In this document: piece after piece, positions 1 through 5,247 of the stretch
How positions within the stretch are numbered: the stretch's first letter is position 1
How the letters are laid out: the number at the start of each line of letters is the position of its first letter
NCBI GenBank assembly: GCA_002715305.1
Contig: PAYV01000016.1
Span: 17,963-23,530, forward strand
Source of the DNA: Rickettsiales bacterium
Lineage (GTDB): Bacteria; Pseudomonadota; Alphaproteobacteria; Methylaequorales; Methylaequoraceae
Direction of reading: 5' to 3'
Length of the DNA: 5,568 bases
Made by a program: the position numbers and the translations under genes
Notes under the pieces: generated by a model
The model's database searches: none
Seen by the model: only the letters and a program-made list of their open reading frames with translations
What the model was told of the DNA's origin: nothing

Positions 1-590
1 CCCTCTGATTCAAATCTACCGTTTTTATAAATTTTCATGTACAAACTCGGCAAGTCGAAATCTCTCGGATCGACTTCGTTGTCACTCAATACATAAACAC
101 CGCAGGAAGCGTTATCAGCCACAGTATCCTGAATTCTGATTTTCCAATTACTTATGCGCGAATCCACAATTTCAAAACAGGGGATGATGGTCTCCGTGGC
201 GTCCAAGACGTCTGCCTCGGTGACGCCGGGACCTACAAGATCTTTATTAAGGCGAAAAGCCAGTTCTCCCTCTGCCTTGGGCGCGATCAGGTGACCTGCA
301 ATAGGAATTTCTGACCCACTGCGATACTCCATGGTATTCGTCAAAAACCCAAAGTCTGGCTGAAATACGCCCAGCATTTCCTGAACCGGCTTGCTGGTCA
401 CACCGATTTTCTTGCCGACAATCGTCTCGCCTCTATCTTTTACTCTACGTTGCAGAAACCGCAGGCTAATTTGATAAGCGTCTTCAATTTGGATGTCAGG
501 CTCACGATCGGTCAGTGGCGAAAGCGCATATTCACCGCATAGCGCTTCGTAAAGTTCGTCTCCAAGCGCATTAATCTTTTGCTGATCCAT
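1..590 (-). CDS. dmpE: 2-hydroxypenta-2,4-dienoate (2-oxopent-4-enoate) hydratase, DmpE/MhpD/TesE type, 3' end cut by window edge
   Basis: This enzyme adds water to 2-hydroxypenta-2,4-dienoate to give 4-hydroxy-2-oxopentanoate, a lower step of meta-cleavage pathways for aromatics and of steroid-ring degradation. It is cytoplasmic and metal dependent. The reading frame was translated by hand from the minus strand: 196 codons are present of the family's usual 260 or so. From memory it resembles DmpE strongly, with GKKIGVTSKPVQEMLGVFQP (59-78), PKAEGELAF (104-112), PGVTEADVL (121-129), IPCFEIVDSRI (136-146) and IQDTVADNASCG (153-164). Glu107, Glu109 and Glu140 match the metal-ligand glutamates of MhpD. 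Two ATGs stand in tandem (593-591 and 590-588). I chose the second because DmpE begins MDK at that point. The Shine-Dalgarno sequence is weak. The related 4-oxalocrotonate decarboxylase is a less likely alternative. Partner genes such as the aldolase and dehydrogenase would lie beyond the left edge. Confidence 0.88.
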   Translation of the reverse strand, partial: MDQQKINALGDELYEALCGEYALSPLTDREPDIQIEDAYQISLRFLQRRVKDRGETIVGKKIGVTSKPVQEMLGVFQPDFGFLTNTMEYRSGSEIPIAGHLIAPKAEGELAFRLNKDLVGPGVTEADVLDATETIIPCFEIVDSRISNWKIRIQDTVADNASCGVYVLSDNEVDPRDFDLPSLYMKIYKNGRFESE

Positions 591-593
591 CAT

Positions 594-1344
594 GATTCTT
601 CAAGTCTCTGGGTCACTGCGTGTCCGTAAGCTTACATAGCTCTGTTGTGATTGCAAAAACGCGCCACCCTTATGTGTCTCTAAGTTGGGCGTCCACTAGA
701 CGTTCTTTGATGACAGCCCCAAGCCTCGTCCTCCAAGAGGGCGGATGTCAACAGAGCAAGAGTTTAAAGCCTTAGAATCTGCCGTGCCCGAGGTATGCAT
801 GTAAATTCCCAAATCGGCGAAATTTTTTAATCTGCTTGAGCTGGCTTCATTGGGCACTGATTTTTACAACCCGGAAATTTGACAAATTCTTAGTAGCTAC
901 GGGTAGGATTGGCGCGCGAGTTGGTTGGGTGCGGCCTGAATTTCAGTTGTAGTCGCAGGGGGTCGCCAAAGAAAGCGCCGTCATATCATGAAAAACAGTG
1001 GCTGCGTGGCGTGCTCAGCGACCTTAAAAGCTGTTGAAAAGATCGCACGTCATCCATGTCCGCGATTCGAGCAGTGGGCTGAGCGCAGTAGCATTGGTGG
1101 TCAGCTATCGATGGTTGAGTATCGGCTGAGTAAGCTCCTCACCGTCGATACAAGCGATCGCCTTCATGGTATCGCCGCACTCCTGACAGGTTGAAAGCGT
1201 AATATTTTGGCTAAGGCGGAGGCCCAAAGCCCACCCCGGATAATCGCAACTCATAAATTGGCGTTGTGCTTCGGAGTTTACGGCTGAAGTAAAGTGATTC
1301 GCGCTGAAGTTCGCCCAATCAGGCCCGCCTAGAGAGCCTGTGCT
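594..1344. other. Long intergenic region without an intact gene
   Basis: About 750 bp separate the MDR gene from the hydratase gene. No intact, supportable gene was found on either strand. The right half contains a transposase relic (annotated separately). A perfect 10-bp palindrome GTAAGCTTAC lies at 626-635, about 36 bp before the hydratase start, and a weak TATGTA minus-strand -10-like element overlaps it at 638-633. I see no good -35 for it. On the plus strand TTGACA at 879-884 is followed after 19 bp by TAGGAT (904-909), but no gene follows that would use it. A 19-codon frame at 745-804 starts MSTEQEFKALESAVPEV with coding-like composition and ends early. It could be the stump of a lost gene or chance. 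The region's length and content suggest decayed mobile DNA between two catabolic units. Confidence 0.6.
1105..1233 (-). pseudogene. Relic of IS91-family transposase C-terminus
   Basis: A minus-strand frame without a usable start, open from just after the MDR stop codon and closed by TAG at 1107-1105, encodes a segment resembling the C-terminal end of IS91/ISCR-type rolling-circle transposases. The family pattern, from memory, is WAxxLxRVFxIDIxxC-xxCGxxMKxIAxIxxPxxIxxILxHL. Here I read a Trp-Ala pair, then Leu and Ile-x-Leu, with Cys fifteen residues after the Trp. CQECGDTMKAIACI follows, and then ILNH ends the segment. The order and spacing of the Cys-x-x-Cys-Gly, MKxIAxI and ILxH blocks are preserved. 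The upstream catalytic part (HUH and tyrosine motifs) is absent, because the MDR gene occupies that position, so this can only be a fragment. The match is from memory and no database search was possible. A chance frame remains possible. Confidence 0.5.
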
Positions 1345-2301
1345 TTAGGCTATGCGCAGCACCACCTTCCCCTGAGTGTGGCCTGCCTCGGACTGTAGGT
1401 GCGCATCCAGAGCCTCCTCCAATGGGCGGATATGAACCCTTGGCAGAGTAATCTGATCCGATTGATATAAGCCCACGAGGTCCTTCAGAATGTCACCGTC
1501 GGGTCTATGATGCAGAAATTCCGCTGTGATATTGCGCTGGGCAATTTCCGCCATTTCGGGCGGTTCGTTATTCATGTAGGCGACACGACCGTTGTCCTTT
1601 GTGAGCCTAATTGCTGCTTCAGCAGTGCCGTTGCCCAGCAAGGCCTCAAGCACCAGGTCAACGCCATCGGGTTCATGCTCTCTAATGACCGACTCATAGT
1701 CTGCGCTGGTGTAGTCAATGACTACGTCTGCACCGAGCGATTTGACGTAGTCGCTGTTCTTGGCGCTGGTCGTGGTGTAGACCTTGGCCCCCAGATGCTT
1801 GGCCATTGGAATAGCGACGCTGCCGACGCCTCCGGCGCCAGCTTGGATAAAGACGGACTGCCCCGCTTGCAGGCGCCCGAATTCACTGAGTGCCTGCCAG
1901 GCAGTCAAGCTCACAAGGGGCAAAGCGGCAGCCTGTTCAAAGCTGATTGATGCGGGTTTGTGAGTAATTGAAGCGGCGTCAATCGGGCAGTATTCAGCGT
2001 AGCTGCCGTGCTGTATTGACCATGTAAACGCCAGCCCAAGGATTTCATCGCCGACCTGCCAGTCGGTCACCTTTGCGCCGACTTTCACAATCCTGCCGGC
2101 CAGATCCCATCCGGGCACAACGGGAAAAGTGCGCGTGATGTACTCCTGTAGCTCACCGCTTCGCAATCGCCGATCGATGGGGTTCACCGAAGTCGCGACC
2201 ACCTCCACCAGTACCTCATGATCTTGAGGCTCCGGGGTGGGGCGTTCCCCAACCTGAAGAACCTCTGCTGTACCGTGTTGCTCGTAAAATATCGCTTTCA
2301 T
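1345..2301 (-). CDS. Zinc-independent medium-chain dehydrogenase/reductase, NADPH:quinone oxidoreductase-like
   Basis: A 318-residue cytoplasmic oxidoreductase of the MDR superfamily. Enzymes of this branch use NADPH to reduce quinones, enones or other activated double bonds. Visible landmarks are the N-terminal GroES-like domain with SVNPIDRRLRSG (38-49), PGWDLAG (63-69) and VGDEILG (83-89). The nucleotide-binding domain carries AGAGGVGS (154-161), and the C-terminus has HTQGKVVL (308-315). The catalytic-zinc cysteine position is occupied by VNPID, and the four-cysteine structural zinc lobe is missing, so it belongs with the zinc-free QOR group rather than true alcohol dehydrogenases. Length is normal for that group. 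The start is supported by AAAGGAAG at 2313-2306, six to seven bases before the ATG. It lies 68 bp after the monooxygenase stop with no terminator visible between them, so the two are probably cotranscribed. Its exact substrate is unknown. An enone or ring-cleavage intermediate of the same pathway is an inference. Confidence 0.85.
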   Translation of the reverse strand: MKAIFYEQHGTAEVLQVGERPTPEPQDHEVLVEVVATSVNPIDRRLRSGELQEYITRTFPVVPGWDLAGRIVKVGAKVTDWQVGDEILGLAFTWSIQHGSYAEYCPIDAASITHKPASISFEQAAALPLVSLTAWQALSEFGRLQAGQSVFIQAGAGGVGSVAIPMAKHLGAKVYTTTSAKNSDYVKSLGADVVIDYTSADYESVIREHEPDGVDLVLEALLGNGTAEAAIRLTKDNGRVAYMNNEPPEMAEIAQRNITAEFLHHRPDGDILKDLVGLYQSDQITLPRVHIRPLEEALDAHLQSEAGHTQGKVVLRIA

Positions 2302-2305
2302 ATCG

Positions 2306-2313
2306 CTTCCTTT
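2306..2313 (-). promoter_or_regulatory. Ribosome binding site of the MDR gene
   Basis: The minus strand reads AAAGGAAG followed by CGAT and then the ATG at 2301. This is a good Shine-Dalgarno match at normal spacing and it fixes the start codon. It suggests efficient independent initiation within the shared transcript. Confidence 0.7.
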
Positions 2314-2369
2314 AATTTTTAGAGTGAGGTTGGCAAGCGCAGGAGAGTGCTACTCAACCTTTTACCGAT

Positions 2370-3893
2370 TCATGTATCCAATGCAAGTGTGCGCAGGGTC
2401 TCGGGTCGCTGAGCGCGCCCGGCCCTGTATTCCTCAAAAATATCCACGTAGTCTTCTGGTCCATACTGGCTAAACAACTCAGCCAAAATATTAGGCATTT
2501 TGCGGTAGGGGTTAAGTCCAAGGTCCTTCAAGAGCACGTCAAGGTATTGCTGAAACCGAGTGTTCACCGCGCAAGAGCGTGACGGTTCAAAATTGACGTA
2601 GTCACGCTTCCATTGCTGCACTTTTTCCATGCTCTGCTTCATCTCGTTGGATTCGGGCAGGGTCAGGTCGCCCGAGAGCACGGCGGACAGCCACAGCATG
2701 CCAATTTCAACTGCCGGTACGTGCATAAAGCCATGATTAAAGCCCGCAAAGGCGATCCGCGGCACTTCCGGGTGAAGCAAGTGCCTGTAAAGCTGAACGC
2801 CATCGGACTCACTCTCCAGTAAGGCACGATATTTGCCCGGTAGGAAGGGGAACGTGGGCGAGCCTGAGCCAAGGCTGAGCACAACAAGATCACAGTCAAT
2901 ATTGTTGCCATCCTCAAGCACCACACCGCTCCTCGTAAATGCCTGTAACTCCCCTTGGTGCGGAAGGAGTCGCTCCTTAGCGATATGTTTCAAATACATC
3001 TGGGGTTGCATCGCTGATGCAGAGCGAAAGTCGCTAACGATGTCGTGCTTAGGTGTGAGTGACGCCAAGCGGCGCTTCACCGCTGCGCTCTTGCCGAGCC
3101 CCAGTAGGTATTTCTGGAGCCTGACGATGCTCTGAACTAGGCGCCAATTGCCTCGGACGAGGAAGCCTAATTTGCGGTGGATAAAAGCCTCTGTAGCATT
3201 GGGCTGTACCCAGCTGGGCATTAAAAAGGTGCCCATGCGACAGAACAGAAGGCGTGAGTAATGGACGCCCAATATACGAAAGGGGACCATCCAGCGTGGC
3301 GTCCGGAAGAGGTGGTGTACCTCGCTGGCGTGGTCTACCGCAAAGGCCGCCATATCTAGCGCGCTTTTGCCGAAGCCAGCAACCAGCACTTTTTTTCCGG
3401 CAAAAACACTGAGGTCAGTAATCTCCCGCTCGGTGACAATATCCCCTTGGAAGTCGTCTTGGCCGGGAAACTTTGGGGAGCGCTTGCCACTTGAATACTG
3501 GCCAATGGAGAGCACGACGAAGTCAAAATCCTGCTGCCCGGTGTCGCCATCGTTCTGATAGTGGAGGCGCCAGCCACAGCCACCTGCTGTCTCTTCCAGT
3601 TTTGTGACTTCGTGGTCTAACTTGACGGGAAGATCGAGCTGATCAATCGCGTCATTGAGGTGCTGTTGCACCTGTGCGCTGGTTGGATGCAAGTCTGGCT
3701 TTGGGCTCCAGGGGACATCCATCAGGTGGTATTGATCCCGAGTGTTCTGCAATCTGACGCCCGGATAACCCATGGCCCAGACACCGCCGATCCTGCTGGA
3801 CTTTTCATAAACCTGAACATCGTGGCCAGTTTTGCGAAGCGACTGTGCCGCTGCAATGCCAGAAATTCCCGCCCCGATGATTGCGATTCGCAC
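2370..3893 (-). CDS. Class B flavin-containing monooxygenase-like NAD(P)/FAD-dependent oxidoreductase
   Basis: A 507-residue flavoprotein with two Rossmann folds, built like FMO and Baeyer-Villiger monooxygenases, which use FAD, NADPH and O2 to oxygenate ketones or N/S atoms. The FAD site is GAGISG (7-12) with the ribose-binding Glu30 and GGVW (36-39). The NADPH site is GFGKSA (173-178). The ATG-like strand VVLSIGQY (126-133) and FAGFNHG (382-388) are also present. The class B fingerprint FxGxxxHxxx(Y/W) is recognisable but broken: Phe148 and Gly150 are kept, Thr154 replaces the His, and Ile158 replaces the aromatic residue. Oxygenation is therefore plausible but not assured. The start is GTG at 3893-3891. 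No ATG lies upstream before the in-frame stop at 3935-3933, and the dinucleotide-binding loop begins at residue 7, as expected. A G-rich patch (3906-3902) may serve as a weak ribosome site. It is the first gene of a probable operon with the MDR gene, under an operator-controlled promoter at 4057-4029. Confidence 0.82.
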   Translation of the reverse strand: MRIAIIGAGISGIAAAQSLRKTGHDVQVYEKSSRIGGVWAMGYPGVRLQNTRDQYHLMDVPWSPKPDLHPTSAQVQQHLNDAIDQLDLPVKLDHEVTKLEETAGGCGWRLHYQNDGDTGQQDFDFVVLSIGQYSSGKRSPKFPGQDDFQGDIVTEREITDLSVFAGKKVLVAGFGKSALDMAAFAVDHASEVHHLFRTPRWMVPFRILGVHYSRLLFCRMGTFLMPSWVQPNATEAFIHRKLGFLVRGNWRLVQSIVRLQKYLLGLGKSAAVKRRLASLTPKHDIVSDFRSASAMQPQMYLKHIAKERLLPHQGELQAFTRSGVVLEDGNNIDCDLVVLSLGSGSPTFPFLPGKYRALLESESDGVQLYRHLLHPEVPRIAFAGFNHGFMHVPAVEIGMLWLSAVLSGDLTLPESNEMKQSMEKVQQWKRDYVNFEPSRSCAVNTRFQQYLDVLLKDLGLNPYRKMPNILAELFSQYGPEDYVDIFEEYRAGRAQRPETLRTLALDT

Positions 3894-4022
3894 TGATAAC
3901 GCCCCCGTGTAATAGCTCGTTACGATTTCAGCTCATAGTGAGCAGGTTCACGCGAGTCGCTTTTGTTTGCAGCTCGCACTTTACCGCTGTCATTTTGAGC
4001 GGCCACTTTTCCATACGCTACC
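3894..4022 (-). other. 5' leader of the monooxygenase-MDR transcript
   Basis: If transcription starts about 7 bases after the -10 box, near 4022, the untranslated leader is about 128 nt. It contains the downstream part of the operator, a 15-base sequence shared with the SDR-tetR intergenic region (3991-4005), and a small perfect hairpin, GCTCA-TAG-TGAGC on the plus strand, at 3931-3943. No known riboswitch pattern is recognised. Confidence 0.4.
3991..4005 (-). repeat. 15-bp shared element, copy 1
   Basis: The minus strand reads TGGCCGCTCAAAATG, two bases downstream (in transcription direction) of operator 1. An exact copy lies on the plus strand at 5132-5146 in the other regulatory region. 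The sequence is not itself a palindrome. Its role is unknown: it could be a second regulator's site or a leftover of duplication. Confidence 0.5.
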
Positions 4023-4032
4023 GTATGGAAAA
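4007..4032. promoter_or_regulatory. Operator 1: perfect inverted repeat, probable TetR binding site
   Basis: TTTTCCATACG-CTAC-CGTATGGAAAA is a perfect inverted repeat with 11-bp arms and a 4-bp centre. The core CCATACG-N4-CGTATGG recurs at 5201-5218 next to the tetR gene, which is the basis for assigning it to that regulator. The site overlaps the -10 box and probable transcription start of the minus-strand promoter at 4057-4029, a position suited to repression. Binding itself is inferred. Confidence 0.8.
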
Positions 4033-4057
4033 TAAATCGGTTGGGACTCGATGTCAA
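4029..4057 (-). promoter_or_regulatory. Sigma-70-type promoter of the monooxygenase-MDR operon
   Basis: The minus strand carries a consensus -35 TTGACA (4057-4052), a 17-bp spacer and -10 TATTTT (4034-4029). The outer arm of operator 1 covers four bases of the -10 box. The likely start point is near 4022. A strong promoter held down by a repressor at the -10/+1 region is a common TetR-family arrangement. Confidence 0.7.
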
Positions 4058-4285
4058 CTCTGAGCAGAAATCAGAAAAATTGGGTGCCATAGAGATAGAG
4101 GGAGGCGTTCTTTAACCGACTGTGAACAAGCCCTCGCAATCGGTAGGGCTGTCGCGACAGCTCAAGATTCAGAGCATGAAAGGCGAGGTATGGCCAAGGA
4201 GACCTGACACCGGAATCTTTAAACTGGCGATTCCGGTGTGGATGATGGCGGTGCGCAACGCTCCCTCGAGAGCAGCGGTTTTCGA
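4033..4285. other. Spacer between operator 1 and the SDR stop codon
   Basis: Besides the promoter and the hairpin at 4207-4239 this stretch has no supported gene. The 11-mer GATGTCAACTC at 4050-4060 is identical to the tetR start region (5240-5250) and sits at the same distance from the operator core. An ATG at 4051 opens a frame MSTL... that stops after 13 codons. A 56-codon GTG frame (4122-4289) has no ribosome site and was not accepted. Confidence 0.45.
4207..4239 (-). terminator. Strong hairpin downstream of the SDR gene, candidate transcript end
   Basis: ACACCGGAATC (4207-4217) and GATTCCGGTGT (4229-4239) form a perfect 11-bp stem with an 11-nt loop, 47 bases beyond the SDR stop in its direction of transcription. 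No run of T follows on the minus strand, so it is not a textbook intrinsic terminator. It may protect the 3' end of the SDR mRNA or slow read-through toward the monooxygenase promoter. Confidence 0.45.
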
Positions 4286-5047
4286 CTAAAGAAGCGTCCC
4301 GCCGGCTGCAACAAATTCTGAAGCGTTTACGTAACGGGCTGCGTCACTCGCAAGAAAAGCCACCACCTCGCCAATATCCTCAACCGTGCCAATTTCAGTG
4401 AAAGGATTGTTCTTTTGCCAATCTGCGAGTAACTGCTCAGCGCCTTCTGCGGCTGTGAGGTTCCTAAAATTCGGTGTTTCGATTGGGCCTGGGTGAACGG
4501 TGTTGCACCTGACATTCGCGTTCGTCTCCAAAAAATGTTGGGCAACACACTTGCTGAACATCGTCATGCCCGCTTTGGCTGAACAGTAGCCCGAGAACAT
4601 TGCCCAAGCACGATTGGCGTTGGTTGAAGAAATATTGATTATCGAGCCGCCACCATCCGCTTGCAGCATGGTCCCAGTCGCTTTGCAGCCTAAGAATACA
4701 GAGTCCATGTTAAGCGCCATAATGTTGCGCCATTCTTCAAAGGTGAGTTGGTCCAAATTACCGAAACCGCCCCCGCCCGCGTTATTAACCAGAATGTCAA
4801 GGCGGCCTGGGGTGCTGTTGAGCTCGATAACAAGATTGTTCCAGCTCTCTGGATCAGTCACATCCAACAAAACAAAGCTGGCGTTCTCGCCGAGCTCCGC
4901 AGCAAGAGCGCTTCCTTTTTCGTCTTGTACATCCGCAATAACCACGTGAGCACCGCAACCCCAAAGGGTTCGGACAATACCCTCGCCGATTCCATCCGCT
5001 CCGCCGGTAACAACGGCGACCTTGTTAGAGAGATCATTATTTGGCAT
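4286..5047 (-). CDS. Classical short-chain dehydrogenase/reductase, probably NAD-dependent
   Basis: A 253-residue cytoplasmic oxidoreductase that interconverts an alcohol and a ketone. All classical SDR landmarks are intact. The cofactor loop is TGGADGIG (14-21), and Asp39 at the end of strand 2 is typical of NAD preference. NNAG lies at 88-91, and the active-site set is Asn113, Ser141, Tyr154 and Lys158, with Tyr thirteen residues after Ser. The cofactor-side HPGPIETP is at 185-192, and a conserved GG (249-250) lies near the C-terminus. Length is normal. FabG-like and hydroxysteroid dehydrogenase-like members look alike at this level, so the substrate is not assigned. The context suggests oxidation of a cyclic or secondary alcohol to the ketone used by the neighbouring monooxygenase. 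The ATG at 5047 lacks a clear Shine-Dalgarno sequence. Transcription probably starts near 5212, leaving a leader of about 165 nt, under the second operator and divergent from tetR. Confidence 0.88.
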   Translation of the reverse strand: MPNNDLSNKVAVVTGGADGIGEGIVRTLWGCGAHVVIADVQDEKGSALAAELGENASFVLLDVTDPESWNNLVIELNSTPGRLDILVNNAGGGGFGNLDQLTFEEWRNIMALNMDSVFLGCKATGTMLQADGGGSIINISSTNANRAWAMFSGYCSAKAGMTMFSKCVAQHFLETNANVRCNTVHPGPIETPNFRNLTAAEGAEQLLADWQKNNPFTEIGTVEDIGEVVAFLASDAARYVNASEFVAAGGTLL

Positions 5048-5131
5048 GGGTAGTATGCGCTGTTGCGCTCCTCTTTTGATTGACTGTTTGGCTACGGGAT
5101 GTCGGAAATCAAGTTAAGCCCTCTGATACTA

Positions 5132-5146
5132 TGGCCGCTCAAAATG
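5132..5146 (+). repeat. 15-bp shared element, copy 2
   Basis: TGGCCGCTCAAAATG is identical to the minus-strand sequence at 3991-4005. Here it lies between the SDR start and operator 2, in the opposite orientation relative to the nearby operator. It overlaps the downstream end of a possible extended -10 (TGATACTAT, 5124-5132) that might serve tetR. Confidence 0.5.
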
Positions 5147-5200
5147 CACGTGCTCGCGCAGGCGATTTTGGTCGGGTGGCGTCACTGCTTTGCTGCCTTC

Positions 5201-5218
5201 CCATACGTATGCGTATGG
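5201..5218. promoter_or_regulatory. Operator 2: inverted repeat between SDR and tetR, probable TetR autoregulatory site
   Basis: CCATACG-TATG-CGTATGG has perfect 7-bp arms with a 4-bp centre and the same core as operator 1, without the AT-rich outer arms. It lies 22 bp before the tetR start and just downstream of the -10 of the minus-strand SDR promoter. A bound repressor could therefore block both divergent genes. Confidence 0.8.
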
Positions 5219-5247
5219 AAGTTAGGAGGTCTGGCCATTGATGTCAA
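5219..5247 (-). promoter_or_regulatory. Candidate promoter of the SDR gene, overlapping the tetR start codon
   Basis: On the minus strand TTGACA (5247-5242), a 17-bp spacer and TAACTT (5224-5219) mirror the geometry of the monooxygenase promoter exactly, including the distance to the operator core. The -10 is weaker (TA...T conserved). The -35 is the complement of bases within the first codons of tetR. The probable start is near 5212. Confidence 0.6.
5224..5230 (+). promoter_or_regulatory. Ribosome binding site of tetR
   Basis: AGGAGGT is a near-perfect Shine-Dalgarno sequence ten bases before the ATG at 5241. It decides the start of the regulator and immediately follows operator 2. Confidence 0.85.

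Noticed and set aside
745..804. Short frame MSTEQEFKALESAVPEVCM as a small gene
   Set aside because: Only 19 codons with a poorly spaced purine stretch upstream. It could be a gene stump, but nothing confirms expression or homology.
879..909. Plus-strand TTGACA-19 bp-TAGGAT promoter
   Set aside because: The spacer is too long, the -10 is poor, and no plausible gene follows.
988..1194. 68-codon plus-strand open frame in the long intergenic region
   Set aside because: It has no ribosome site and no recognisable domain, and it lies antisense to the minus-strand frame with the transposase-like motifs. It is best read as a shadow of that relic.
1320..1340. CAGGC/GCCTG inverted repeat after the MDR gene as a terminator
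   Set aside because: Only 5-bp arms with an 11-nt loop and no T-run, which is within chance expectation.
4122..4289. 56-codon GTG-initiated plus-strand frame spanning the hairpin and overlapping the SDR stop
   Set aside because: No Shine-Dalgarno sequence and no recognisable motif, and the hairpin arms account for part of its sequence.
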